DNA of 64,000 nt. Origin: Promethearchaeati archaeon (GTDB lineage Archaea > Asgardarchaeota > Heimdallarchaeia > Heimdallarchaeales > Heimdallarchaeaceae). This document shows positions 34,895 to 43,446 of the stretch, in pieces. Each line of letters starts with the position of its first letter. The stretch's first letter is position 1. The notes under the pieces were generated by a model. The model was not told the origin of the DNA. It saw only the letters and a list, made by a program, of their open reading frames with translations, and ran no database searches. The translations under genes were made by a program, and so were the position numbers. The stretch lies in contig JABLTJ010000004.1 of assembly GCA_013166775.1 (NCBI GenBank), forward strand, positions 62,001 to 126,000, in the 5' to 3' direction.

Positions 34895-34901
34895 TTAAAT
34901 A
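34895..34901 (+). promoter_or_regulatory. TATA-like box that fixes the glycosyltransferase start
   Basis: TTAAATA lies about 38 bp upstream of the ATG at 34936, implying transcription starts near 34925. This is downstream of the ORF-track start at 34795 and supports the shorter protein. Confidence 0.4.
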
Positions 34902-34935
34902 CTTAGTAGAGAGAACACTCACAGATTTGAGAGAA

Positions 34936-35646
34936 ATGGAAAAAACTTATGCAGATTTGACTATTATCATTCCTACTTTGAACGAAGAAGAAGCTATAAC
35001 TATTATACTTCATAAAATAGATGAATGTGTATCTAAGACTAATATAATTATTGCAGATGATGGATCAACTGACAGAACAAAAGAACTTGTCGAATCTTTT
35101 GATGGGAGTATTGATGTACTATTTTTAGATAGAAAAGAAAAAAAAATCCATGGTTTAACCATTAGTGTATTAGATGCAATAAAAAACTGTAAAACACCAA
35201 TGTTTCTAGTAATGGATGGTGATCTTCAACACCCTCCTGACAAGATAAAAGACTTTTATGATATTTTGAAGAAGGATTATGAACTTGTTGGAGGTAGAAG
35301 AATCAAAGTATTAGGAAAATGGCCTCTTCATAGAAGATTGATGTCTATTATGGCATCTTCAGCTGGTAAAATTTCTTTATTTCTTAGAAGAAAGAATAAA
35401 GTAAAAGATATTATGTCTGGTTTTTTCGCTTCAAAAACAGAATTATGGCAGAAACTATTAGTGGAAAAAGAAACTGAATTCACATTAGAGGGGTATAAAG
35501 TTCTTTTTGATTTCTTGAAAATTTATCCTTCTAAATTGAAAATAGGTCACGTGGATTATGTCTTTGGAATACGTGGTTATGGAGAATCAAAAATTAGCAG
35601 TAAAGTTATTTGGTTATACTTCAAATCCCTATTTAAAAAAGCTTGA
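34936..35646 (+). CDS. Family 2 glycosyltransferase, dolichol-phosphate-mannose-synthase-like
   Basis: A GT-A fold glycosyltransferase of about 236 aa. Motifs: LTIIIPTLNEEEAI at the start, IIADDGSTDRT with the nucleotide-binding Asp pair, and FLVMDGDLQHPPDKI with the DxD-type metal site and the following QHPP typical of DPM1-like enzymes. No TM helices follow, so it is the soluble catalytic form. It would transfer a sugar (probably mannose or glucose) from a nucleotide sugar to a polyprenyl phosphate at the cytoplasmic face for protein N-glycosylation, consistent with the many sequons in the surface proteins here. The ORF track extends to 34795, but family alignment and the TATA box favour ATG 34936. 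Confidence 0.9.
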   Translation: MEKTYADLTIIIPTLNEEEAITIILHKIDECVSKTNIIIADDGSTDRTKELVESFDGSIDVLFLDRKEKKIHGLTISVLDAIKNCKTPMFLVMDGDLQHPPDKIKDFYDILKKDYELVGGRRIKVLGKWPLHRRLMSIMASSAGKISLFLRRKNKVKDIMSGFFASKTELWQKLLVEKETEFTLEGYKVLFDFLKIYPSKLKIGHVDYVFGIRGYGESKISSKVIWLYFKSLFKKA

Positions 35647-35666
35647 AAAAGAAGATGATGGTGAAT

Positions 35667-36359
35667 TTAGACTCCTATAAGATGCTCTTTATAGTCATAC
35701 ACTGTTTCTAAGAATTCTTGCATGAGTTCAGGATTCTTTATACCAGGTATTTTTTCAACACCTGAGGAAATATCTACAGCGTTGGGAGAAAGAGCTTTTG
35801 TTATTTCCCCAATATTAGATGTTTTTAAACCTCCACCAATAATGAGTGGTTTAGTTACAACATTTTTGATTTCATAGATAATCTTAATCAATTTCTCCTT
35901 TTTGTTCTGAGAATCCCAGTTTAATCCTAGTGGTAAATTGATGTTTATTGCGTGAACATAAGAATCTAGCATTTGTACAGCTTTGATAGGATCTGTATCA
36001 AGAATATTCGATTCCAGGGTTTCCTTATCCATGAAGATAGAACCAATTATCGGAATAGTTGTTATTGATTGAACAGCAATAAGAGTATTGATATCATTAA
36101 AGAATAGACCATTAATTTGAATCATATCTGGATTACAAATTTCCTGAATTTCAAAAATATCATCAATTGTAGAAGGAACAATTTCTGCAATTGTTACACA
36201 ATTTTCCATACTTGCAAAAATCCTTCTTGCATCGAATTTACTTACAGCTCTAATTTCATTAATATTATCTATTATTGCTCCTATAGCAAATTCAGGGGAA
36301 ACATCTACTGATATTGCTGATTCAAAGTCAGTAACACCAGAAATTTTTGCAATCCACAA
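35667..36359 (-). CDS. TrpF-like phosphoribosylanthranilate isomerase homologue, active site altered
   Basis: A 230-aa TIM-barrel protein of the PRAI family. The second half is clear: KPLIIGGGLKTSNI is the phosphate-binding loop and NAVDISSGVEKIPGIKNPELM is the family signature near the C-terminus. The catalytic residues are not: the N-terminal KICG motif reads KISG, with Ser7 at the position of the general-base cysteine, and the strand that should carry the general-acid Asp followed by GGTG reads AININLPLGLNWD. The length is slightly above the usual 200-215 aa. No other tryptophan gene is in the window. It may be a PRAI working with altered chemistry or a repurposed relative. Confidence 0.75.
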   Translation of the reverse strand: MWIAKISGVTDFESAISVDVSPEFAIGAIIDNINEIRAVSKFDARRIFASMENCVTIAEIVPSTIDDIFEIQEICNPDMIQINGLFFNDINTLIAVQSITTIPIIGSIFMDKETLESNILDTDPIKAVQMLDSYVHAININLPLGLNWDSQNKKEKLIKIIYEIKNVVTKPLIIGGGLKTSNIGEITKALSPNAVDISSGVEKIPGIKNPELMQEFLETVYDYKEHLIGV

Positions 36360-36526
36360 TCTTAGTTACCTCAAATTGTAATATTTGATAGGGTTTTAAT
36401 ATTTTCCCCATGAAACTAGAATTGACATAACAGAATGATATCCCGAATGTATCTGCGACTTGACAAGTATAATTTCTGGATATTACAAAAGACCATATTC
36501 TATTACCCAAATATTATAGTGATTAT

Positions 36527-36859
36527 ATGACAACGAAGGATACATTTCTCAGTTACAAATTGGAAAAAGCTATCGCTAGAATAAAGACTCACAATGGGTA
36601 TAATGATTCTCCTCTATTTCTAGAGATATGTAACTGTCCAAGTAAAGGAGGTTCATTATATTTCGATACTAAGAAAAACACCTATTTTGGAAAAGGTTCA
36701 TGCAACAGAGGTCTTCTTTGTTCTAAGATTCAAGTCGATAAACATCAAGTAAGAATTCGTAAAGCACTACCTATAGAATTAGAAAGTGGTTCAATTAATC
36801 AAGAAAAAATCTTACTCAAAAATCAAGATTTGAATATCTCTGCTAGAATTATTTCTTAA
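36527..36859 (+). CDS. Small cysteine-containing protein of unknown function
   Basis: A 110-aa basic protein without recognised family. Four cysteines occur as CNC (near residue 34) and CNRGLLC (near 59-65), which could hold a metal. The segment GGSLYFDTKKNTYFGKGSC suggests a small beta domain. No membrane helix or signal peptide. It lies just upstream of the glutamyl-tRNA synthetase on the same strand, preceded by a TATA-like AATATTATA. The conservation needed to confirm it cannot be judged here. Confidence 0.55.
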   Translation: MTTKDTFLSYKLEKAIARIKTHNGYNDSPLFLEICNCPSKGGSLYFDTKKNTYFGKGSCNRGLLCSKIQVDKHQVRIRKALPIELESGSINQEKILLKNQDLNISARIIS

Positions 36860-36921
36860 AATTAGTGAAATTTCAAAGCTTCTCCATACAATGATTGTTT
36901 AGATTTATAAAGAACAATCAA

Positions 36922-36930
36922 ATATTTAAA
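36922..36930 (+). promoter_or_regulatory. TATA-like box of the glutamyl-tRNA synthetase gene
   Basis: ATATTTAAA is centred about 29 bp before the ATG at 36955. It lies inside the ORF-track extension, showing that the ORF start at 36895 is too early. Confidence 0.5.
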
Positions 36931-36954
36931 CACAAAATTATATCGAGTGTTAGG

Positions 36955-38673
36955 ATGAATAACGCTGACGAGATTCTTTACAAAGAAGCTTTAATTAACG
37001 CATTCAAATACGGATCAGCTGAAGTTAAGATTGTTTTTAAGAAGATTATGGCTAATTATCCTAATTTAAGAGAAAAATCTAAAGAACTCTACCCAAAATT
37101 AGAAAAAATTATCAAAGAAGTTAATTCATTTTCTGAAGAGAAAATAACAGAAATTGTTGAAAGCAAATATCCTGAGGAAATTATCTTTGAGAAGAAAGAA
37201 CGAGTGGTTCTTCCGGATTTACCAAATGCTGTGGAAGGAAAAGTAGTAGTTCGTTACCCTCCTGAACCATCTAAACATCCCCATATTGGTCAAATGCTTT
37301 CATTTTGTATTAATCATCTCATAGCAGAAAAGTACAAAGGAAGGAGAGTTCTACGTTTCGATGATACAAACCCAGAGAGGATAAAAAAAGAATTCTACGA
37401 AGGTTTTCGTGAAGCAATATCATGGATGGAATTAAAGATCGATCAAGAAGTTTTGGCTTCCAACTATATGGGAACCTATTATCAAAAAGCGGAAAAACTA
37501 ATCAAGAATAATGATGCTTTTGTTTGTTCATGTAAAAGAGAAGCATTCTCAAAGCTAAGAGCTGAAGGAAAACCTTGTCAATGCAATTTGAACCATTCAA
37601 CAGAAAGGAACATGGAATTATTTGAAAAGATGTTAGAAGGGGAATTCTCATCAGGAGAAGCGGTTCTTAGATTAAGAGGAGACATGCAATCGGATAATTC
37701 TGCATTAAGAGATCCCGTTTTACTAAGGATATCCAAATTTCCTCATGCAATTCAAGGAGATAAATTTCATATTTGGCCGATGTATGATTTTGAATCTCCT
37801 ATTATGGAAGAGATAACAGGAGTTACTCATATCTTCAGAAGCATAGAATTCGGAAAAATGAGAGAAGAACTCCAGTCTCTAATTTCAAAGAAACTAAATA
37901 TTATTCCCCCAGAGTTTTACGAGTACAGTAGATTTAACATAATAGGTGCTCCAACACAAGGAAGAATTATTAGAGAACTTGTAGAAGAAGGTGTAGTAAA
38001 GGGTTGGGACGATTACCGTTTGGTGACATATCAAGCATTGAAGAAAAGAGGGATTCAACCACAAGTTTTTTCAGAGATTGTGGAAAGGGTTGGTATTACA
38101 AAATCCACTACCAATATTGATTGGTCATTAATATTCTCAATCAACAGGAAAATAATCGAACCGATATCAAAACACTATTTCTTTGTAGATGAACCGATTG
38201 AGATTGTATTATTAAATCCAAAATCTGTGGAGCTTGAAATCCCTTTACATCCCTATAATCAAGATTTAGGGAAGAGAAAAGTCAAAGTTAACAATACATT
38301 GTATCTAAGTGGTACTGATAAGAACCTGCTTAGAAAAGATGAAATTCTTAGAATGAAAGATCTCTACAACATCAGAATTACAAAAAAAATCACAGAAGAA
38401 AAATACGAAGCAGAAATTTGTGGAGAAGAATTGCTCCCAAAGATTCCTCGTCTTCAATGGGTTTCTGAACCCGTAGAAATAGAGATTGTTAAACCAGAAA
38501 TGTTATATTTAAATAATCGAATTAACAAAGATAGTCTAGGGTATATCACTGGCTTCGGTGAGAAAAGTATTTCTAGCCTTAAAATAGGAGAAATTGTTCA
38601 ACTTGAACGCTTTGGATATACAAAAGTTAATAAGAAGAACGATAACATAAAAATGAACTACATTCATGGATGA
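36955..38673 (+). CDS. gltX: Glutamyl-tRNA synthetase (archaeal GluRS/GlnRS type) with altered signature motifs
   Basis: A class I aminoacyl-tRNA synthetase of about 572 aa with the archaeal N-terminal helical domain, the catalytic Rossmann domain and the C-terminal beta-barrel anticodon-binding domain. RYPPEPSKHPHIGQ (about 100-113) is the HIGH region, and VLRFDDTNPERIKKEF follows as expected. GWDDYRLVTYQALKKRGIQP is the archaeal GluRS block after the KMSKS loop. The loop itself reads GAPTQGRII instead of GxxLSK(S/R)K, so the usual lysine is missing, and the second His of HIGH is Gln. It would charge tRNA-Glu and, in archaea, tRNA-Gln for amidation. The start at ATG 36955 follows TAGG and is 29 bp behind a TATA box. 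Confidence 0.88.
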   Translation: MNNADEILYKEALINAFKYGSAEVKIVFKKIMANYPNLREKSKELYPKLEKIIKEVNSFSEEKITEIVESKYPEEIIFEKKERVVLPDLPNAVEGKVVVRYPPEPSKHPHIGQMLSFCINHLIAEKYKGRRVLRFDDTNPERIKKEFYEGFREAISWMELKIDQEVLASNYMGTYYQKAEKLIKNNDAFVCSCKREAFSKLRAEGKPCQCNLNHSTERNMELFEKMLEGEFSSGEAVLRLRGDMQSDNSALRDPVLLRISKFPHAIQGDKFHIWPMYDFESPIMEEITGVTHIFRSIEFGKMREELQSLISKKLNIIPPEFYEYSRFNIIGAPTQGRIIRELVEEGVVKGWDDYRLVTYQALKKRGIQPQVFSEIVERVGITKSTTNIDWSLIFSINRKIIEPISKHYFFVDEPIEIVLLNPKSVELEIPLHPYNQDLGKRKVKVNNTLYLSGTDKNLLRKDEILRMKDLYNIRITKKITEEKYEAEICGEELLPKIPRLQWVSEPVEIEIVKPEMLYLNNRINKDSLGYITGFGEKSISSLKIGEIVQLERFGYTKVNKKNDNIKMNYIHG

Positions 38674-38683
38674 TGTTTAAAAT

Positions 38684-39601
38684 ATGGAATATGGACTACT
38701 AATATTTCTGATATTCATTGCTTTATCTCTCATAGTTGCAGCAAGAGCTGGTATTAAGAGTAAACAAAAAAAACAAGCACCGAAGAAAAGATACAAACCT
38801 TATCAACCTTATGGACAACAGGAATCCATAGTTCAAACTCCAACTAGAGCGACAACTCCTAGACAGGTATCTGCCCCACCTAGCCAATCCGAATCAAGAG
38901 CTGCATACGCAAGTGCAGACGAATTTTTTAGAGCTGGGATGTACGACAGAGCAAAAGAAGAATACCTAAAAACTGGAAGAGTGTTTGGAGCAGCAAAATC
39001 TATAGCAGCTAAAGGTAGAGAATTCATACCTGATGCGTTACAAATTATTTCTAGGTACGCACCTGAAAGAGAAGAGGAAATGGTCAGAAACCTTTCACGA
39101 TATTTCTTTGATAGTGGAGAAACTGAAATTTCTGCTCTGATTCTTTCTGAAAGCGGTTTAACAGGAGAAGCTGATGCTGTTTTAGCTACAATTGGAAAAA
39201 CAATTGATGATATAGCTCTTGGAGAGGTAGTGGAAGTAACCTCAATAGAACAAATCGTATCAGAAGAAGAAATGGCTGATACTCAAAAAAGTCTTGAAGA
39301 ATTAGAAGTAATTGCTGCTGAAACTAAAGAGACAGAAGAAGATGAGATAATAATTAAAGAAAAGGAAAAGAAAGTGGTTGAAGTGAAACGTATAACTACA
39401 CAACCTCTTAAGATTGCAACCTCTGCCTTAGAAGATAGATGCAGTGTCTGTATGTCTCCAATTAAAGCAGGAGAAAGTTTTGTAAGATGTCCACACTGTG
39501 AAATTCCTTCGCATTATTCTCATATAGTTGAGTGGATAAAAGTCAAACCTCAATGCCCTAACTGCAGAAAGAAGTTAGTCTCAAAAATGTTTCAAGAATA
39601 G
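38684..39601 (+). CDS. Membrane-anchored protein with helical repeats and a C-terminal RING-like zinc domain
   Basis: A 305-aa protein. Residues 2-22 form a TM helix (YGLLIFLIFIALSLIVAARAG), followed by a basic Pro/Gln/Ser-rich linker, a TPR- or solenoid-like helical part (about 75-165, EFFRAGMYDRAKEEYLKTGRVFGAAKSIAAKG), an acidic coiled segment, and a C-terminal zinc domain. The zinc residues read CSVC, CPHC, HYSH and CPNC in order (about 253-293), the eight-ligand cross-brace spacing of RING-type domains, with HxxH as the third pair. RING E3 ligases are documented alongside ubiquitin systems in Asgard archaea; whether this one acts with an E2 cannot be seen. It is 10 bp downstream of gltX. 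Confidence 0.75.
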   Translation: MEYGLLIFLIFIALSLIVAARAGIKSKQKKQAPKKRYKPYQPYGQQESIVQTPTRATTPRQVSAPPSQSESRAAYASADEFFRAGMYDRAKEEYLKTGRVFGAAKSIAAKGREFIPDALQIISRYAPEREEEMVRNLSRYFFDSGETEISALILSESGLTGEADAVLATIGKTIDDIALGEVVEVTSIEQIVSEEEMADTQKSLEELEVIAAETKETEEDEIIIKEKEKKVVEVKRITTQPLKIATSALEDRCSVCMSPIKAGESFVRCPHCEIPSHYSHIVEWIKVKPQCPNCRKKLVSKMFQE

Positions 39602-39638
39602 AGAAAAGAGTTAAAAACATATTTGTTATGAAAACATC

Positions 39639-40115
39639 ATGGTATTCTTACCTCCTTTTTCAAAAGAGACAATTCGAGAATATATTGATTTGAAAACTCA
39701 AACACAAATTGCAGGATTCGATCTATCAGTTAAAGAAATCATGTACTTGGAAGATGGGGGAGTATTAGACTTTGATAATTCAAAAAGATTAATTCCACAG
39801 CATGAGCTATTAGAAAAAAAGGATGATGCGTGGATGCTTAAACCTGGAGGGTATCTAGTTAGATATAATGAGATTGTTGAAGTTCCATATGATGCTGTTG
39901 GAATTGTGTTACCTCGATCAAGCTTAATGCGATGTGGTGCAACAATCTTCTCTGCTATTTGGGATCCTGGATATAAGGGTAGAGGAATAGGATTAATGGT
40001 AACCTATGCAGAAATAAAAATACATCAAAATACAAGAATAGCTCAAATAATGTTCATTAGAACAATGGAGAAAACAAAGAAAGGGTATTCTGGAGATTAT
40101 CAAAATGAAAGATAA
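39639..40115 (+). CDS. dUTPase of the dCTP deaminase/dUTPase family
   Basis: A 158-aa enzyme of the archaeal Dut/Dcd group. VLPRSSLMRCGATIFSAIWDPGYKGRGIGLM carries the PRSS motif and the DPGY-G motif around the uracil-binding hairpin, and IAQIMFIRTMEK and GYSGDYQNE are the later conserved elements. It hydrolyses dUTP to dUMP and pyrophosphate (or deaminates dCTP in some family members), which keeps uracil out of DNA and feeds thymidylate synthesis. The family acts as a homotrimer in the cytoplasm. It lies between the RING-like gene and radA. Confidence 0.85.
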   Translation: MVFLPPFSKETIREYIDLKTQTQIAGFDLSVKEIMYLEDGGVLDFDNSKRLIPQHELLEKKDDAWMLKPGGYLVRYNEIVEVPYDAVGIVLPRSSLMRCGATIFSAIWDPGYKGRGIGLMVTYAEIKIHQNTRIAQIMFIRTMEKTKKGYSGDYQNER

Positions 40116-40212
40116 GAGGAAAATGTTAAAAATAATAGTTTTATCTACTCAATACGCATTTTTTATATATTAAAATCTAAATAGTGAAATAGCAGACAAA
40201 GAAAGTGAGAAT

Positions 40213-41319
40213 ATGTCAAAGAAAGCTGATCCACCTAAAAGTACTAAGCAAGCTACTTCAAAAACTCCTGATGAGAAGAAAAAACCAAAAGAGGCAGAAG
40301 ATTGGATAGCGGAAATTATTCCAAAAAAGAAAAAACCTAGTGTTCAGAAACCAAGTGACGATGACCTAAGTGATGTAGCTGTAAATAAAATTCCAGGAAT
40401 CGGTCCTGCAGTTTCAGAAAAACTCATGTCTGCAGGTTACTTAACCTTAGCAGCTGTTGCACATGCATCTCCGTACGAACTAGTAGAACACTGTGAGATA
40501 GGAGAACAAACAGCAAAAAGACTAATTACAGCAGCTAGAAGTCAAATTGGAGTAGGTTTCAAAAGTGCAAAATCATTACTTGAGAGTAGACAAAAACTTC
40601 AAATGATTCCTACAGGAAGCAAAGCACTTGATACATTATTAAAAGGAGGGATAGAAACAAGTTCTTTGACAGAAATATCAGGAGAATTCAGAACTGGAAA
40701 AACACAAATCTGCTTCCAGTTGTGTGTAATGACTGCTATGGAGAAGAAAAACGGTGGATTGGAATCTGGTGTTATTTTCATTGATACAGAGGGAACTTTT
40801 CGACCGGAAAGAATAGTTCAAATTTGTAGTAGATTCGGAGCAGATCCGGATGATATTTTGAGTAGAATTCATGTAGGAAGAGCGTACAATTCGGATCATC
40901 AGATGGTCTTAGTTCTAGAAAGTCCAATATTGATCAAAGAGAAAAATGTTAAACTGATGATAATTGATTCACTAACCAGTCATTTTAGAGCTGAATTTAC
41001 AGGTAGAGGAGCTCTTCTAGAGAGACAACAAAAACTAAACAAGTATTTGCATCAACTGCTCAGACTTGGTGAAGTTTATGATATAGCAACTGTAGCAACG
41101 AACCAAGTATTATCAAAACCCGATGTACTTTATGGAGAAACTATTTTCCCAATAGGAGGGAATATTGTTGCACATTCATGTACGACTAGAATTTTCTTAA
41201 GGAAAGGAAAGGGAGATAAAAGAATAGCAAGAGTGATAGATAGCCCCCACATCCCTGAGATTGAAACTATCTTTAGTATAACCGAAGAAGGGATAGTTGA
41301 TATTGAAGATTCCAGCTAG
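40213..41319 (+). CDS. radA: RadA recombinase
   Basis: A 368-aa archaeal RecA/Rad51-family strand-exchange protein. A Lys/Pro-rich N-terminal tail of about 50 residues (longer than usual) precedes an HhH DNA-binding domain (VNKIPGIGPAVSEKLMSAGYLTLAAVAHASPYELVEH, about 56-92). Then follow the Walker A GEFRTGKTQ (about 156-164), Walker B LMIIDSLTSHFRAE, the L2-loop region ATNQV, and the C-terminal ATP-cap. It forms nucleoprotein filaments for homologous recombination. It is followed by a coiled-coil winged-helix protein. The HhH domain is a useful in-window template for the repeats of the giant topoisomerase. Confidence 0.97.
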   Translation: MSKKADPPKSTKQATSKTPDEKKKPKEAEDWIAEIIPKKKKPSVQKPSDDDLSDVAVNKIPGIGPAVSEKLMSAGYLTLAAVAHASPYELVEHCEIGEQTAKRLITAARSQIGVGFKSAKSLLESRQKLQMIPTGSKALDTLLKGGIETSSLTEISGEFRTGKTQICFQLCVMTAMEKKNGGLESGVIFIDTEGTFRPERIVQICSRFGADPDDILSRIHVGRAYNSDHQMVLVLESPILIKEKNVKLMIIDSLTSHFRAEFTGRGALLERQQKLNKYLHQLLRLGEVYDIATVATNQVLSKPDVLYGETIFPIGGNIVAHSCTTRIFLRKGKGDKRIARVIDSPHIPEIETIFSITEEGIVDIEDSS

Positions 41320-41385
41320 GAATGTAACAACATTTAAGTAAGACGTTTAACTCTGTCAGATAAGAAAATTAATCTCGTAAAGAGA

Positions 41386-42177
41386 ATGGTGATAGACTTG
41401 TCAGACGAAGGCATATCAGTTAGTGACGCAATAAAAATTACTGAATTAGAGAACCAAGTACAAAATCTTCTAAACAAAGTCGAAGAACTCGAAAATATCA
41501 AGAAGGAATTAGAAGAAAAGAGCAGTAATCTAGAACAAGAACTCAATGATTTAAAAGAAAGATCTGCTGCGTTAAATGAAATTGAAAGCGCAAAAGCTAA
41601 TCTTGAAACTGAATTAGAAAATCTCAAACAAGAGAATTCTCAACTTAAAGAAGATAAAGAGAATTTAAATAATGAGTTTCAGGAGCTCAAGAATGAAACG
41701 ATGAGAAAAGATACTGAAATCTCAAATGTTAAGAGGGAATTTGAAACAAAAAGCGAAGGAATTCAAGAAAAAGAACACACCATTGAAAAGCTGAAAGAAA
41801 ATGTAGCTGAAATGGAGAGTATTAAAACAGAGCTTGAAGCGCAAGTTGAACAACTCAGAGATGAAAAAGCAACCATCGAAAATAAATATAATGAACTATT
41901 AACAGATTCATCTAGATTAGAACAAATAAAGGATGATTTAAGAAAGAAAGAGGAAGTTCTCAAGAGATTCCAAATCATCGCCGAATCTGATCCATCTTAC
42001 AGTTGGCTCTCAACTCTAGAACAATATAAAGTTATAGAACTTAAGAGGTTAGCAATGTCAACAGGATCTTCAACACATGCTATTCTAAAATACGTTAGAT
42101 TACTTGAACGAGCAGGTCTTGTAGATATAGAAATGCATGGAAAAGATGATCCAAATCCAACTATAAAGCTAAAGTAG
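41386..42177 (+). CDS. Coiled-coil protein with C-terminal winged-helix-like domain
   Basis: A 263-aa protein. Residues about 15-190 are a long, continuous coiled coil of Glu, Lys, Leu and Asn heptads (ELENQVQNLLNKVEELENI through LEQIKDDLRKKEEVLKRF). Residues about 200-263 (WLSTLEQYKVIELKRLAMSTGSSTHAILKYVRLLERAGLVDIEM) read as a winged helix-turn-helix. No signal peptide. Such proteins may dimerise through the coil and bind DNA or ESCRT-like partners through the wing; neither is shown. It lies downstream of radA by 66 bp, with its own TATA-like CATTTAAG, so it may be independently transcribed. Confidence 0.72.
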   Translation: MVIDLSDEGISVSDAIKITELENQVQNLLNKVEELENIKKELEEKSSNLEQELNDLKERSAALNEIESAKANLETELENLKQENSQLKEDKENLNNEFQELKNETMRKDTEISNVKREFETKSEGIQEKEHTIEKLKENVAEMESIKTELEAQVEQLRDEKATIENKYNELLTDSSRLEQIKDDLRKKEEVLKRFQIIAESDPSYSWLSTLEQYKVIELKRLAMSTGSSTHAILKYVRLLERAGLVDIEMHGKDDPNPTIKLK

Positions 42178-42237
42178 TTTTTTTCTAATTTTTTTTTCAG
42201 TATTTTTTTAATATTTTTTTTGTTTTATCTTATTTTT
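42178..42237 (+). terminator. Cluster of oligo-T terminators
   Basis: At least five T-runs of six to nine bases follow the stop of the coiled-coil gene within 60 bp, typical of intrinsic archaeal termination. Confidence 0.65.
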
Positions 42238-42267
42238 CACAACATTATTGTTTTAAAGAGAGGAATA

Positions 42268-42444
42268 ATGATTACCATGAATAAAATGAATAAAGTTGAA
42301 ATAAGAGTCAATGATAATCAAGTTCCTTTAAATCAGTATGTTACAACCCTAGTATCTAAACTTGTATTAGCTATAGTTGATTCTCTAAAAGGAATTGAAG
42401 AAGAAGATATAGAAAATGTTAACATAACAGTAAATTATATTTAG
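42268..42444 (+). CDS. Small conserved-looking protein
   Basis: A 58-aa protein MITMNKMNKVEIRVNDNQVPLN..., with a beta strand (VEIRVNDNQVPLN) followed by a helix (VTTLVSKLVLAIVDSLKGI) and a final strand (NVNITVNY). The pattern resembles small archaeal proteins of the form NGxxIPLNxFVxxIIxxxIxGMxxSLKG that I associate with Euryarchaeota, function unknown. GAGAGG lies just upstream of ATG 42268 and decides against the ORF-track start at 42220, which would read through the T-rich terminator. It is 48 bp before the UbiA gene. Confidence 0.62.
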   Translation: MITMNKMNKVEIRVNDNQVPLNQYVTTLVSKLVLAIVDSLKGIEEEDIENVNITVNYI

Positions 42445-42492
42445 TATATTTCACCAAAAAAATTTAAAACATACTTATTATCTTCTTTCCCT

Positions 42493-43443
42493 ATGGAACC
42501 TAAACAATTTTCTAAAAAAGAAATTGTGATATCATATATCAAAATGCTTAGATTAGTAAATGGAATTGTTGCAGGGACTGCAGCAACTTTTGGAATCGTT
42601 CTCTCTTTACCTTCTGGTGTGAAAGTAAACTTTGCGACTTTGGCTTTGGTTATTATAGCAACCATGCTTGTTTCTTCTCAAGCTATGATTTTTAATGATA
42701 TTGCAGATAGAGAAGAAGATGCAATTAATGCACCACATAGACCTCTTCCTTCAGGAAAGATATCTTTAAAGACAGCGAAGATATATGGTGTAATTATCGC
42801 GACTTTAGCATTAGTTTTAGCGGTCGTAATTGATGTTATCAACAATCTCTATGGATTAAGTGTTGCAACCGCAATAGTGTTTGGGGGATCTTTAGACTTA
42901 TATAATTTCAAGCTAAAGAAACTTGGTTTTTGGGGGAATTTAACAATAGGTATAAATGTCGTTGCTTTGTTCTTTTATGGCTCACTTCATACTTATTTGA
43001 TTCATCCTGGAGTAGGTATAGCATGGGTTCCTATCTGTGTAGGCTTCTGTGCTGGATCTGGAAATGTTGGTAGGGAAGTCATTAAAGGATTACCTGATAT
43101 TGAAGGAGATAGAGAAGCAGGTGTTAGAACAGTTGCAGTAAAATTCGGTTCAAAGACAACAGCTATTATAGGTTCTCTTTTTCTATGGGGGTTAGTTGCT
43201 GGAGCCTTGATAGCAGCAATATTACCTATGTATCTACCAAGTCCTGAACCTCTATATTTAGTCAGTCAAATCTTAGTCTGTCTGATAGCAGCCTTAGCAT
43301 CATTTCTAGCAATTGCTATACTTTTCAATCAAAAACCTAAATGGGCTTACACAACAAAAGAAATACTTCTATTTGTATTTCTAGCTTTCTTACTTGTCTT
43401 CATAATAGATAAAATAGTTAAACTAGCTATCGGAGCTAGTTAA
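42493..43443 (+). CDS. UbiA prenyltransferase, probable digeranylgeranylglyceryl phosphate synthase
   Basis: A 316-aa UbiA-family membrane enzyme with eight to nine TM helices. The first Asp-rich motif is NDIADREEDAINAPHRPLPSG (from about residue 68) and the second is DIEGDREAGVRTVAVKFG (from about 201), both close to the archaeal DGGGP synthase pattern. This enzyme attaches the second geranylgeranyl chain to geranylgeranylglyceryl phosphate to build the ether-lipid core in the membrane. Other UbiA members (for menaquinone or heme) are possible, but the HRPLPSGKIS context and archaeal setting favour lipid synthesis. Confidence 0.85.
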   Translation: MEPKQFSKKEIVISYIKMLRLVNGIVAGTAATFGIVLSLPSGVKVNFATLALVIIATMLVSSQAMIFNDIADREEDAINAPHRPLPSGKISLKTAKIYGVIIATLALVLAVVIDVINNLYGLSVATAIVFGGSLDLYNFKLKKLGFWGNLTIGINVVALFFYGSLHTYLIHPGVGIAWVPICVGFCAGSGNVGREVIKGLPDIEGDREAGVRTVAVKFGSKTTAIIGSLFLWGLVAGALIAAILPMYLPSPEPLYLVSQILVCLIAALASFLAIAILFNQKPKWAYTTKEILLFVFLAFLLVFIIDKIVKLAIGAS

Positions 43444-43446
43444 TTT

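Noticed and set aside
34795-34935. The N-terminal 47 residues of the ORF-track glycosyltransferase
   Set aside because: The GT2 domain begins right after ATG 34936, a TATA-like box lies between the two starts, and the upstream part is Ser/Asn-rich with no family similarity.
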